Counted from the stretch's first letter, positions 1-8,830 are shown. The stretch is DNA of 64,000 nt from Arthrobacter sp. SPG23 (GCF_000876655.1 NZ_JYCN01000012.1:93859-157858), one strand, 5' to 3'. Notes: generated by a model not told the origin, from the sequence alone. A program made the numbers and translations.

Positions 1-153
1 GCCCAGCCGCTCCACCGTCGGCTGGGCCTGACCGCCACCACGCGGGCGAGCACGTACTTGTACAACACCACCGACGAAGTGGACCTCCTGCTGGAGGCCG
101 TGGCCCAGGTCAGGCCCTACTTCGGTGTCGCGGGCGCGGGGGCATCCAAATGA
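1..153 (+). CDS. sufS: Cysteine desulfurase SufS, C-terminal fragment
   Basis: The window opens inside this gene; only the last 50 residues and the stop are present. The tail carries the R-A-S-x-Y-x-Y-N-T-x-x-E-V-D pattern that closes the fold-type I, PLP-dependent SufS/CsdA family. The enzyme takes sulfur from cysteine for iron-sulfur cluster assembly in the cytoplasm. Its TGA overlaps the ATG of sufU by 4 bp (ATGA), so the two are translationally coupled, as expected for a SufS-SufU pair. The PLP lysine and active cysteine lie outside the window. Identity rests on the tail motif plus the sufU neighbour. Confidence 0.85.
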   Translation, partial: AQPLHRRLGLTATTRASTYLYNTTDEVDLLLEAVAQVRPYFGVAGAGASK

Positions 154-635
154 GCACCCTGGATGCGATGTACCAGCAACTGATCCTGGAGCACGCAAAA
201 GCGCGCAGCGGGTCCGACCTTACTCCTGATGAAGCCACGGCCATGCCTGACCAGGCGGGAGTGGGGCAGTGCCATCAGCTCAATCCGGTCTGTGGCGACG
301 AAATTACGCTGCGCCTGGAACTGGAGGCTGCCGGAAACCCGCCGTCAGTGAAAGGAATCCGCTGGCACGGTGACGGCTGCGCCATTTCCATGGCCTCGGC
401 TTCCATATTGAGCGAGCTGTCCGAGGGGGCGTCGCCGGACGAGCTCAGCGAAATGATCGACCATTTCCGGGAGCTCATGCGGTCGCGGGGCCGGCTGGAG
501 CCGGACGAGGAAATCCTGGGTGATGCGGCGGCCCTGGCGGGAGTGGCAAAGTACCCGGCCAGGGTCAAGTGCGCCATGCTGGCGTGGGTGGCTGCCGAGG
601 ACGCGCTGCGGCAGGCCGTAGCCACCAGCCGCTAG
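150..635 (+). CDS. sufU: SufU, sulfur-transfer/Fe-S assembly protein
   Basis: 161 residues, normal for actinobacterial SufU. The zinc/persulfide ligands are visible: Cys48 and Asp50 in N-P-x-C-G-D, Cys77 in G-x-G-C-A-I-S, and Cys141 in V-K-C-A-M-L-A-W. An additional Cys41 sits seven residues upstream. In the family this protein accepts persulfide sulfur from SufS and passes it to the SUF scaffold. The ATG overlaps the sufS stop by 4 bp, which supports this start. The stop overlaps the convergent HTH gene by 4 bp. Confidence 0.95.
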   Translation: MSTLDAMYQQLILEHAKARSGSDLTPDEATAMPDQAGVGQCHQLNPVCGDEITLRLELEAAGNPPSVKGIRWHGDGCAISMASASILSELSEGASPDELSEMIDHFRELMRSRGRLEPDEEILGDAAALAGVAKYPARVKCAMLAWVAAEDALRQAVATSR

Positions 636-856
636 GTCTTGCCGGCCTCCGGATGCTCGTCGTCCGCGAGCGTGGAATGGTGCTGGACGTAGTCTTCGAT
701 GGCGTGCTCGGGGACCCTGTACGAGCGGCCAAAACGCACTGCAGGGAGGTCGTGCGCCTTGACGAGGCGGTACACGGTCATCCGTGACAGCCGCATGACC
801 TCTGCGACCTCGGAAACGGTCAGGAAACGGGTATTTGAAAAACCTTCAGCGGCCAC
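632..856 (-). CDS. Small excisionase/BldC-like helix-turn-helix protein
   Basis: About 74 residues containing one MerR-like winged HTH (HTH_17/excisionase type): L-T-V-S-E-V-A-E-V-M-R-L-S followed by M-T-V-Y-R-L-V, then a wing with V-R-F-G-R-S-Y-R-V-P, then an acidic tail. I chose the GTG at 856 because an AGGAGAG-type ribosome site lies about 10 nt upstream; the frame also opens with a TTG at 886. Such small proteins are DNA-binding regulators (BldC) or recombination directionality factors, but no integrase is visible, so a regulator is more likely. Two near-identical 18-bp direct repeats lie just upstream (876-912). The 3' end overlaps sufU. Target genes are unknown. Confidence 0.8.
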   Translation of the reverse strand: MAAEGFSNTRFLTVSEVAEVMRLSRMTVYRLVKAHDLPAVRFGRSYRVPEHAIEDYVQHHSTLADDEHPEAGKT

Positions 857-875
857 TGTTCTCAGCTCTCCTGGG

Positions 876-912
876 ACGTAGTTCAATCCTGAGGACGTAC
901 TTCAATCCTGAG
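876..912 (-). repeat. Tandem 18-bp direct repeat upstream of the HTH gene
   Basis: ACGTAGTTCAATCCTGAG at 876-893 is repeated as ACGTACTTCAATCCTGAG at 895-912. The unit is 18 bp, the period is 19 bp and there is one mismatch (G881 versus C900). The pair lies 20-56 bp upstream of the proposed GTG of the small HTH gene, where an autoregulatory operator would sit. BldC-type proteins are known to bind direct repeats head-to-tail, so the geometry fits. Binding is an inference. Confidence 0.65.
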
Positions 913-1053
913 ACAAACGTCGCTGAGCCGATCGCCGATCTTATGGCTACTTTATGGCATGGTGAGCTTGATGTGAAGAGCGCGCCGCAATGGGGATAAA
1001 GACAAGTAGTGACTACTCTAGTGGCGTGGAGGCAGGGCCAGTAGCGTCTATAT

Positions 1054-1191
1054 ATGGTTGATATCCAGGACGAAACTGAATGGCGGCAGACGCAGCACAG
1101 GATTCACAGGGCGGAAATTTTCTGCGTTGTAGCCCTCGTGGTGCTCACCGCACTCACGATCATTGCCGGCTATTCCGACTTCGTCCGGTAA
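1054..1191 (+). CDS. Small membrane protein, 45 residues
   Basis: An ATG at 1054 opens 45 codons. A charged N-terminus with W-R-Q-T-Q-H-R-I-H-R is followed by one hydrophobic segment (about residues 22-39, F-C-V-V-A-L-V-V-L-T-A-L-T-I-I-A-G) and a short tail ending Y-S-D-F-V-R. There is no Shine-Dalgarno sequence. A TAGCGT hexamer 6 nt before the ATG could be a -10 element of a leaderless transcript. A perfect palindrome AGTAGT-G-ACTACT lies at 1005-1017 upstream, and a hairpin terminator follows at 1229-1260. Layout matches the 43-residue protein next to it. No function recognised. Confidence 0.4.
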   Translation: MVDIQDETEWRQTQHRIHRAEIFCVVALVVLTALTIIAGYSDFVR

Positions 1192-1228
1192 TTCCGCAGG
1201 AAGCGTTGACCGGCCGCCGCAGAAAATA

Positions 1229-1260
1229 GAACTCCGACAGGTGGGGACCCGCCGGAGTTC
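1229..1260 (+). terminator. Hairpin terminator after the 45-residue ORF
   Basis: GAACTCCG (1229-1236) pairs perfectly with CGGAGTTC (1253-1260) around a 16-nt loop. There is no long T tract. It sits between two converging small ORFs and could serve both. Confidence 0.55.
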
Positions 1261-1286
1261 TGGTTATGGTGCCGAAAATTCGAATA

Positions 1287-1418
1287 TTAGTGGGGAAAAA
1301 CAACTATTACCCACGCGATAAGCCCCAATAGGGTGAGTGCGAAATACAACGACCAGTTTCTGCGGTCGATTTTACGGTGGCTTCCGTGCCAAACCCGTTC
1401 CATATCGTTCGCGTCCAT
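1287..1418 (-). CDS. Small membrane protein, 43 residues
   Basis: The ATG at 1418 opens 43 codons; an in-frame stop lies 9 nt upstream of it, so the start can only be here or at the internal ATG at 1403. The basic N-terminal half (H-R-K-I-D-R-R-N-W) is followed by one membrane segment (about residues 23-41, ending V-I-V-V-F-P-H). The plan matches the 45-residue ORF at 1054-1191: aromatic-basic head, then a single span, then the end of the protein. No good ribosome site is seen. The region is AT-richer than its neighbours. Hypothetical. Confidence 0.4.
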   Translation of the reverse strand: MDANDMERVWHGSHRKIDRRNWSLYFALTLLGLIAWVIVVFPH

Positions 1419-1520
1419 ATCAGGAATTTACGGCTTATCACATTCAGATAACAGCGTGTCCTCCACCTCATTTAGGCCCCCTCCTACTCCATTTGCCGCG
1501 GCTGCTACTCGAGTGGTCGG

Positions 1521-1742
1521 CTAACCGATCATTCCGGCGATGCCGATCGCTGCCGTAGCGGCGCCGAGGACCATCGAGATGGACACCAGGACCACGTGGA
1601 CCGTGAGGAACCGGGTAGCTTTGCCGGCCGCGTCACGGGCGCGCGGGTCCTTCATGACCCGCTTGAGGAACTGGGGCCAGACCACCAGGGACCAGACACC
1701 GGCAACGATCAGGACCCAGGCCAGGGCAACGGGAAGCTGCAC
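1521..1742 (-). CDS. SCO4848-family membrane protein
   Basis: 73 residues with two predicted membrane helices (about 5-24 and 47-70) joined by a basic cytoplasmic loop, F-L-K-R-V-M-K-D-P-R-A-R-D. The arrangement and the W-P-x-F-L-K-R-V-x-K-D-P-R-A-R pattern match the conserved actinobacterial SCO4848 family of unknown function. It starts 4 bp after the stop of the upstream DUF2505 gene and is probably cotranscribed with it. Confidence 0.8.
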   Translation of the reverse strand: MQLPVALAWVLIVAGVWSLVVWPQFLKRVMKDPRARDAAGKATRFLTVHVVLVSISMVLGAATAAIGIAGMIG

Positions 1743-1746
1743 GGCG

Positions 1747-2244
1747 TTAGTGGCTTTCCAGCCAGGCCTGCGCCTGCTGTGACTGGATATTCAGGGCCTT
1801 GCCCACCATGGGCTCGGCAGCATCGGCAATCTTGCCGCCCAGGAACGGGACCGAGGATGTGACGTTGCCTTCAAGCTCAACGCGGGTGCTGCCGCCCTCG
1901 GCCACCAGCCGCTGTACCGCGGTGACGTCCAGCGGGGCGCCTGCGATCTTCAGGCTGATGTTGCTCTGCCGTGAGCCGTCGGCGGCAGGGGCCTCCCAGG
2001 TCTCGAGCTGGGTGACGGTGAGGCTTTCGCCCACGAATTTGCGGGCAATTTCCGGCAAACGGGTAGTGGGCAGCGTGCGCACCGAGGTGGTGCTGAAAGC
2101 GCCGGCAACATCGCCGTCGACCTTGAACGATTCAAGGGTTCCGCCCACCAGTTCACTGGTGTGACGCTGGAAGTCCTCATTGGCGAACACAGCCGTTACG
2201 CGGTCAACGCTGTGCGGCAGGGTGGTGGAAGCACTCAGTGCCAT
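1747..2244 (-). CDS. DUF2505 domain protein (lipid-binding-like fold)
   Basis: The start is the ATG at 2244, directly behind GGAGGAACA; the frame is open further upstream but without a comparable ribosome site. The product is 165 residues. It begins A-L-S-A-S-T-T-L-P-H-S-V-D-R-V and matches DUF2505, a family in the SRPBCC/START-like superfamily that binds hydrophobic ligands. There is no signal peptide or membrane helix, so it is probably cytoplasmic. It lies upstream of the SCO4848-type gene with a 4-bp gap, suggesting a two-gene operon. The ligand is unknown. Confidence 0.85.
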   Translation of the reverse strand: MALSASTTLPHSVDRVTAVFANEDFQRHTSELVGGTLESFKVDGDVAGAFSTTSVRTLPTTRLPEIARKFVGESLTVTQLETWEAPAADGSRQSNISLKIAGAPLDVTAVQRLVAEGGSTRVELEGNVTSSVPFLGGKIADAAEPMVGKALNIQSQQAQAWLESH

Positions 2245-2299
2245 TGTTCCTCCATGTGGGTTGGGGGTATGGGGGCATCGGTTTTTTGCCTCCCACATC

Positions 2300-3796
2300 C
2301 TATGTGGTGGACCCTGCAGACTCCGATTCGGCTTCGGCCAGCTTTTGCGCGGCGGCAGTGATGTTGTGTGACATGGCGGGGAAAATGACGCTATGAAACG
2401 GCAGCACGGCGAGCCAGTACAGCTTGCCGCTGAGGCCCTTCGGGAAGAAGATGGCCCGCTGCCGGTAGCGGCTGCCGCCGCCTTCCGGTTCCACCGACAG
2501 CTCCAGCCATGCCCGGCCGGGCGCCCGCATCTCGGCGCGCAGCCGGAGCAGGCGGCCGCGGTCGATCCGTTCGACCCGCCACCAGTCCACTACCTCGCCC
2601 TCGGCAAGCAGGTGCGGGTGCCGCCGGCCGCGCGCCAGCCCCGCACCGCCCGTGAGCTTATCCAGCCAGCCGCGCACGCTCCATGCCAGTGGCAGCGAAT
2701 ACCAGCCGTTGCGGCCGCCGATGCCTTCGATGATGGTCCAGACGTGTTTCGGGTCCACCGGGCTGGAGTAGCTTCGCTCGTCGACGTACACCCGGTGCCC
2801 GGCCCAATCCGGGTCGCTGGGGAGCGGGTCGGCGTCCGCACCGGCGCTGGCCCAGGTCGTCTCCACCTGGGCGTCGCGTTCCTTGCCCAGGGCGAGGGCC
2901 ACGGCGCGCCGGTACGGTGTCAGGCCGCCCTCAGGCAGCGGAATGTAGTCGTCGATGTCGTGCTCGCGCGCCACGGCGTCGTGCTGGAGCGATTCGACGA
3001 GCGGCAGCGACATGGACAGGGGGATGGGCGTAGTCAGTGCCACCCACATGCCGGCCAGTTTCGGTGCGGGAATGGGCAAAGCAAGCACCACGCGGTAGGG
3101 CAGGCCGGCCTCGGCGGCGTACTCCTTCATCATGCCCGCGTAGGTGAGGACCTGCCGGCACCCGATGTCGAAGGTGCGGTTAATGTGCCCTTCCAAGGAC
3201 GCTGCGGCAACGAGGTAGTACAGCACGTCCCGGACGGCGATCGCTTCGATCCGGTTCCGCACCCAGCTCGGCGCGGGCATGAGGGGGAGGGTCTCTGAGA
3301 GGTGCCGGATCATCTCGAAGGACGCCGACCCGGATCCGATCACCACTCCCGCCTGGAACACCACTGCGTCCACCGGACTCGCGAGGAAGACCTTGCCCAC
3401 GGCTTCGCGCGAGCGCATGTGCGTTGAGAGTTCCGCGCCTTCCGGGTGCAGGCCGCCAAGGTAGACGATTCTCTCCACCCCGGCGTCCTCTGCCGCCTTC
3501 GCGGCGGTTTCCGCCATGGCCTTCTCTTTGGCTTCGAAGCCGGCGCCGGTGGCCATTGAGTGGACCAGGTAGTAGAGCACGTCGACGCCGTCCAGCGCCC
3601 CCCGGAGCATGTCGCTGTCGTCGAGGCTGCCCTGGATGACCTCCACCTTTTCCAGCCATGGGACGCCGGCGATCTTCGCCGGTGTCCGGACCACGACTTT
3701 CACCGTGTGCCCGGCTTCGAGGAGGCGGGGGACCAGCCGGCCGCCGATATAACCGGTGGCACCGGTGACAAGCACGGTTTTCGGGATGCCGTTCAT
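2300..3796 (-). CDS. SDR-type oxidoreductase with C-terminal DUF2867
   Basis: 498 residues from the ATG at 3796, which follows AAGGAGATCCAC. The N-terminal half is an atypical NAD(P)-binding SDR domain: V-L-V-T-G-A-T-G-Y-I-G-G at residues 8-19, then N-D-U-F-A-9/NmrA-like features rather than a clear Y-x-x-x-K pair. The C-terminal ~170 residues (V-W-T-I-I-E-G-I-G-G-R-N-G-W-Y through F-H-S-V-I-F) are DUF2867. This fused layout is common in actinobacteria; substrate unknown. It is transcribed away from the peroxidase gene, with 156 bp between the starts. Confidence 0.88.
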   Translation of the reverse strand: MNGIPKTVLVTGATGYIGGRLVPRLLEAGHTVKVVVRTPAKIAGVPWLEKVEVIQGSLDDSDMLRGALDGVDVLYYLVHSMATGAGFEAKEKAMAETAAKAAEDAGVERIVYLGGLHPEGAELSTHMRSREAVGKVFLASPVDAVVFQAGVVIGSGSASFEMIRHLSETLPLMPAPSWVRNRIEAIAVRDVLYYLVAAASLEGHINRTFDIGCRQVLTYAGMMKEYAAEAGLPYRVVLALPIPAPKLAGMWVALTTPIPLSMSLPLVESLQHDAVAREHDIDDYIPLPEGGLTPYRRAVALALGKERDAQVETTWASAGADADPLPSDPDWAGHRVYVDERSYSSPVDPKHVWTIIEGIGGRNGWYSLPLAWSVRGWLDKLTGGAGLARGRRHPHLLAEGEVVDWWRVERIDRGRLLRLRAEMRAPGRAWLELSVEPEGGGSRYRQRAIFFPKGLSGKLYWLAVLPFHSVIFPAMSHNITAAAQKLAEAESESAGSTT

Positions 3797-3952
3797 GTGG
3801 ATCTCCTTGGAACGAAAGCGGAGTGCGTCGGTGCACAGCCAGCTTAGCAATCCAAGTTTTTCCAAAGGCCGGTCATCAATGCTGGGGCCATTCAGGGAAC
3901 CGAGCGACCACGTTGAGGGGGGAGCCGGTAGGAACTCGATGGAGGAAAAGTC

Positions 3953-6900
3953 ATGGCTAAACATCGCAAGTCCCGAAAGGGGGACGGTAAGCCCCATCCG
4001 CAGGGCCCGGCGGCCGGCGTGACCCGCAAAGTCACCGCCGGTGCGCTGGCCCTTTTGATCGGGGCGGGGGTTGTCCCCTCGGTTCTGGCACCGGCGGTTT
4101 CCGCGGCTCCGACGGGCCAGGGATTCACGCTTAATGCCGGCGATATGCGGTTCATTCTCAAACAGATCAAAATTGCCGAAAACAACGCCACCAAAGAGGA
4201 CGCACAGGGGAATGACGTTCCCGGCCAGCCGCTGCTGGGCGACGGCCCGAACCAGGTGGCCAGTCCGTTGCTGCCGTACGGCCTGCGGACCGTTGACGGC
4301 ACCGACAACAACCTGGTGGCCGGCCAAAGCGGCTACGGCTCCGCCAGCCGTGAGTTCCCGCGGTTGTCGGACCCGGAATGGCGTACGTCGTCCGGCGGAC
4401 AGAGCTATGAGTCCGTCAACGCCAACGTCACCGATAACGGCCCGCGCTTCGTCAGCAACGTCATTGTGGACCAGACCGTCACCAACCCCGCGGCTGTGGC
4501 CGCAGCCGGCAAAGCCCACCGCACCGTAAACGACGGCCCCACGGCAGTTCCCTGCGACGGCAACGGCCTCCCGGAAAACTGCGTGCCCGAGGGGGAGACC
4601 CTCGACATTCCCAACGTCACCACGGACTTCGGCCTGTCCCCGCCGTATAACGGCATGTTCGCGCTCTTTGGCCAGTTCTTCGACCACGGCATTGATTTCA
4701 CCAAGAAGACCAAAAACTACGTCATGATGCCGCTGTCACCGGACGATCCGCTGTATGTTCCGGGCGGCCGGACCAACTTCATGCTTCTCAACCGGGCCGA
4801 GAACCAGCCCGGTCCTGACGGTGTCCTGGGAACAGCCGACGATGAGCAGGACGCCACCAACACGGACTCTCCGTGGGTGGACCAGAGCCAGACCTACGCC
4901 TCGCATTCGTCCCATCAGGTATTCCTGCGCGAATACACCCTGAACGAAAACGGCGATCCCGTGTCTACGGGCGAGCTCATCGAGGGTGAACCAGGCGGCA
5001 TGGCAACGTGGGCCCGCCTCAAGGAACAGGCCCGGACAATGCTTGGGCTTGAACTGTCGGACGTCGACGTGGCAGACATCCCCAAGCTGGCTACCGACCA
5101 GTACGGCCGGTTCCTGCGCGGCCCGAACGGACTCCCGCAGTACGAAACGGCCACCGGACGCGTGGAAGGGAACCTGGCCGCCCCGGTGGCTCCCCCTGCC
5201 AACGTGGAACGGATCGGCATCGCCTTCCTGGATGACATCGGCCACAACGCGGCACCCTTCAACTCCCAGACCGGGGCACCGCTGCAGCCGGACGACGACG
5301 CGGACATCAACGGCGTCAACGAGCCCCGGCCGGCCGGCCGGTACGACGACGAAATGCTGGACAAGCACTTCGTCGCCGGTGACGGCCGGGTCAACGAGAA
5401 CATCGGCCTGACAGCGATCCACCAGGTGTTCCACTCCGAGCACAACCGCCTGGTGGGCTACATGGAGGAGCTTCTTACTTCACAGAACCTTGACCTCAAT
5501 GAGTGGAAGCTTCCCAACGGGCAATGGAATGGTGAACGGCTGTTCCAGGCGGCACGCTACGTGACCGAGATGCAGTACCAGCACATCGTGTTCGAGGACT
5601 TTGCCCGCAAGATCCAGCCCGGGATCAACGGCTTCAACGTCTTCACGCAGTCGGACACCGGGATCGACCCCGCCATCAAGGCGGAGTTCGCCCATGCCAC
5701 GTACCGGTTCGGCCACTCTATGCTCACCGAAACCGTGGATCGCAAGATGAACGACGGCACGGACATCGGGATGCCGCTGCTGGACGCATTCCTCAACCCG
5801 CCGGCGTACTACGAAAGCACGGCTGGCACGCTGACGCCCAAGCAGGCGGCCGGCGCCATCGCCATGGGCATGACAGACCAGGTGGGTGCTGAACTCGACG
5901 AGTTCGTCACTGACACCCTGCGGAACAATGTGCTTGGCCTGCCTCTGGACCTTGCATCGCTGAACCTCGCCCGGGGGCGGGATACCGGCATCCCGTCCCT
6001 GAACAAGTTCCGTACCCAGCTGTACGCACAGACCGGCGAGTCCTCACTGAAGCCCTACACCAGCTGGGTGGATCTCGGCCAGAACCTGAAGCACCCGGAT
6101 TCCGTGGTCAACTTCATGGCTGCCTACGGCACGCATCCGACGATCACCGCGGCAGTGTCCATCACGGACAAGCGTGCAGCGGCCCAGCGGCTGTTCGATA
6201 TGGACACCGCTGACCCTGCCACTCCCACGGACTCCTACGACTTCGTCAACAGCGCCGGAGCCTGGGCCTCGCAGCCCACCGGCCTGGACAACGTCGACCT
6301 CTGGGTGGGAGGCCTCGCGGAACGCCAGAACCTCTTTGGCGGCCTCCTGGGCTCAACGTTCAACTACATCTTCGAGCGCCAGATGACGGACCTGCAGGAC
6401 GGGGACCGGTTGTACTACCTCTCCCGTACCTCGGGCCTGAACCTCCGCACCCAGCTGGAAGGCAACTCGCTGGCGGAGCTGATCATGCGCAACACCGATG
6501 CGGAAGCCCTGAAGGCTGACGTGTTCGGCGTGGCGGACTGCGAGTTCGAGCTTGGCCGCATCACGGCCAGTTCCGGAAACTCGGTTGCCGACGACCCGGC
6601 CTCCGCCTGCGACGAATCCGCGCTCCTGATGCGGATGTCGGACGGCACCATCCGGTACCGCGTCAGCAACACCGTGGACCGTCCGGGCCTGAACGCCCAG
6701 TCCACCTTCAACGGCACCGCCCTCGGTGACCGGGTCTGGGGCGGCATCGACAACGATACGTTCTGGGGCAATGACGGCAACGACATCATCGAAGGCAACG
6801 ACGGCGCCGACACAGTGCTCGGTGGCGACGGAAACGACCGGATCACGGACTCGCACGGCGATGACGTGCTCAAGGGCGGCAACGGAAACGACGCAATCGA

Positions 6901-8830
6901 CGCCGGCCCCGGCCTGGACATCATCATGTCCGGAGAAGGCGACGACTTCTCCAACGGCGGCCTCAACGGCAACGAGACGTTCGCCGGCGAAGGCAACGAC
7001 CTGGTTCTCGCCGGCGACGGACCGGACACGGTGTTCGGTGGCGGCGGGGACGACTGGCAGGAAGGCGGCAACTCCAACGACCTGCTGCAGGGCGACAGCG
7101 GCGCACCGTTCTTCGACGACATCAACGCTCCCGGCCATGACGTCCTGATCGGCGATTCCGGCGAAGACGACTACGATGCCGAAGGCGGCGACGACGTGAT
7201 GGTCGCCGGCCCGGGCATCGAACGCAACCACGGAGTGTTCGGGTTCGACTGGGTGACACACGCACGGTCGGTCGAAGCCGCCGATTCGGACATGCGACAG
7301 ATCATCGTCGACGGGCCGAACGCGCTCAAGGACCGTTTCCTCCTGGTCGAGGCCCTCTCCGGCTGGGACAAGGACGACGTGCTCCGCGGCGACGACGAGG
7401 TGCCGTCCGTACCCAACACCGAAGTCAACGTCCAAGGGCTGACCAACGAACTGGACGCGGCCGGTATCGCCCGGATCAGCGGCCTGGCGGCCCTGCTGCC
7501 TGCGGGCGCAACCACCTTCGGAGCCGGCAACATCATCATCGGCGGCTCCGGCAGCGACCAGATCTGGGGCAACGGCGCCGACGACATCATCGACGGCGAC
7601 AAGTGGCTCAACGTCCGGCTCAGCGTCCTGGACGGACCGGGCGGCACCGAGATCAGGACGGCCACATCGCTGACCGAACTCCAGGCGGACATCATGGCCG
7701 GGACCATCGACCCCGGCAACGTGAAGATTGTCCGGGAAATCCTTGCCAGCCCTGGCGCAGCCGACGTCGACACCGCAGTATTCTCCGGAGCCCGGAATGA
7801 GTACCAGATCAGCACCGTTGGGGGAGTCACCACCGTGGCCCACACCGGCGGCACCGGGAGCGACGGCACGGACCGGATCACCAACGTTGAACAGTTGCGG
7901 TTCACCGACCAGACCGTGAACCTCGTTCCGGCTGTCATCCAGGCTCCGGCCGCTCCGCTGATCGGGACGGCAGTGGAGGGAGACACCTCGGCGACGGTGG
8001 CCTTCACGGCACCGGCAGGCGGGTTCCCCGCTGACTCGTTCAGCATTGTGGTGCGCACCGGCACCACGGTGGTCAGGACCATCGACGGGGTTCCGGGCAG
8101 TGCAACCAGCCATCAGGTCACCGGACTGAGCAACGGTACCGCTTACAACTTCCAGGTCCGGGCGGTCAATTCAGCCGGCGAAAGCCCGCTGTCGGCGGCT
8201 TCCAATGAGGTGACGCCCCGCGTACCGGCCTATGTTCCGCCGGCGGTCTCACCGTTTGCCGACGTGGCGACGAACCACCCGTTCTATCGGGAAATCGCGT
8301 GGCTGGCCGAACGCCGGATTTCCGAGGGCTGGCCTGAAGCGGACGGTACGTTCACCTACCGGCCGTGGGCCAACGTGAACCGTGACCAGATGGCGGCCTT
8401 CCTCTATCGGATGAGTGGCACCACCGACTACACGGCACCTGCGGTCTCGCCCTTCACGGACGTGCCCACCAGCCACACTTTCTACAAGGAAATCTCGTGG
8501 CTTGCCGATCAGGGCATCTCCCAGGGGTGGCCAGGCGCCAACAACACGGCGACGTTCCGTCCGGCGGATACCATCAACCGTGACCAGATGGCGGCCTTCC
8601 TCTACCGGATGAGCGGCACTACCGACTACACGCCGCCGGCGGTGTCTCCGTTCATTGATGTTCCTACCAGCCACACGTTCTACAAGGAAATTGCGTGGCT
8701 TGCCGATCAGGGCATCTCCAACGGCTGGCCGGAGGCTAACAACACGGCCAGCTACCGTGCCGGCGAGAAGATCAACCGCGACCAGATGGCAGCCTTCCTC
8801 TACCGGATGAGCAACAGGGCGGTCGGCTAG
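3953..8830 (+). CDS. Giant secreted haem peroxidase with RTX-like, Fn3 and SLH-like repeats
   Basis: 1625 residues from an ATG preceded by GATGGAGGAAAAGTC. A basic head and hydrophobic segment end at V-S-A (cleavage near residue 51), so the product is exported. Residues ~60-860 match animal-type haem peroxidases: distal His245 in G-Q-F-F-D-H-G-I-D-F, proximal His588 in Y-R-F-G-H-S-M-L, and R-G-R-D-T-G-I-P-S at ~674. Residues ~930-1065 hold glycine/aspartate nonapeptide-like repeats (G-x-D-G-N-D) typical of Ca-binding haemolysin modules. An Fn3 domain (~1329-1425) follows, then three SLH-like repeats (~1427-1624) beginning S-P-F-A/T/I-D-V and ending Q-M-A-A-F-L-Y-R-M-S. The last part probably holds the protein at the wall. 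The oxidised substrate is unknown. Confidence 0.92.
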   Translation: MAKHRKSRKGDGKPHPQGPAAGVTRKVTAGALALLIGAGVVPSVLAPAVSAAPTGQGFTLNAGDMRFILKQIKIAENNATKEDAQGNDVPGQPLLGDGPNQVASPLLPYGLRTVDGTDNNLVAGQSGYGSASREFPRLSDPEWRTSSGGQSYESVNANVTDNGPRFVSNVIVDQTVTNPAAVAAAGKAHRTVNDGPTAVPCDGNGLPENCVPEGETLDIPNVTTDFGLSPPYNGMFALFGQFFDHGIDFTKKTKNYVMMPLSPDDPLYVPGGRTNFMLLNRAENQPGPDGVLGTADDEQDATNTDSPWVDQSQTYASHSSHQVFLREYTLNENGDPVSTGELIEGEPGGMATWARLKEQARTMLGLELSDVDVADIPKLATDQYGRFLRGPNGLPQYETATGRVEGNLAAPVAPPANVERIGIAFLDDIGHNAAPFNSQTGAPLQPDDDADINGVNEPRPAGRYDDEMLDKHFVAGDGRVNENIGLTAIHQVFHSEHNRLVGYMEELLTSQNLDLNEWKLPNGQWNGERLFQAARYVTEMQYQHIVFEDFARKIQPGINGFNVFTQSDTGIDPAIKAEFAHATYRFGHSMLTETVDRKMNDGTDIGMPLLDAFLNPPAYYESTAGTLTPKQAAGAIAMGMTDQVGAELDEFVTDTLRNNVLGLPLDLASLNLARGRDTGIPSLNKFRTQLYAQTGESSLKPYTSWVDLGQNLKHPDSVVNFMAAYGTHPTITAAVSITDKRAAAQRLFDMDTADPATPTDSYDFVNSAGAWASQPTGLDNVDLWVGGLAERQNLFGGLLGSTFNYIFERQMTDLQDGDRLYYLSRTSGLNLRTQLEGNSLAELIMRNTDAEALKADVFGVADCEFELGRITASSGNSVADDPASACDESALLMRMSDGTIRYRVSNTVDRPGLNAQSTFNGTALGDRVWGGIDNDTFWGNDGNDIIEGNDGADTVLGGDGNDRITDSHGDDVLKGGNGNDAIDAGPGLDIIMSGEGDDFSNGGLNGNETFAGEGNDLVLAGDGPDTVFGGGGDDWQEGGNSNDLLQGDSGAPFFDDINAPGHDVLIGDSGEDDYDAEGGDDVMVAGPGIERNHGVFGFDWVTHARSVEAADSDMRQIIVDGPNALKDRFLLVEALSGWDKDDVLRGDDEVPSVPNTEVNVQGLTNELDAAGIARISGLAALLPAGATTFGAGNIIIGGSGSDQIWGNGADDIIDGDKWLNVRLSVLDGPGGTEIRTATSLTELQADIMAGTIDPGNVKIVREILASPGAADVDTAVFSGARNEYQISTVGGVTTVAHTGGTGSDGTDRITNVEQLRFTDQTVNLVPAVIQAPAAPLIGTAVEGDTSATVAFTAPAGGFPADSFSIVVRTGTTVVRTIDGVPGSATSHQVTGLSNGTAYNFQVRAVNSAGESPLSAASNEVTPRVPAYVPPAVSPFADVATNHPFYREIAWLAERRISEGWPEADGTFTYRPWANVNRDQMAAFLYRMSGTTDYTAPAVSPFTDVPTSHTFYKEISWLADQGISQGWPGANNTATFRPADTINRDQMAAFLYRMSGTTDYTPPAVSPFIDVPTSHTFYKEIAWLADQGISNGWPEANNTASYRAGEKINRDQMAAFLYRMSNRAVG

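Noticed and set aside
632..856. Excisionase-like HTH as a sign of a prophage or integrative element
   Set aside because: No integrase, attachment repeats or tRNA nearby; surrounding genes are housekeeping.
6740..7150. Repeats in the peroxidase gene as CRISPR-like array
   Set aside because: They are in-frame protein repeats coding glycine/aspartate motifs, with no constant repeat-spacer structure.
6353..8113. Long minus-strand frame inside the peroxidase gene
   Set aside because: Mirror of Gly/Asp-rich repeats; the composition is repetitive and no domain is seen.
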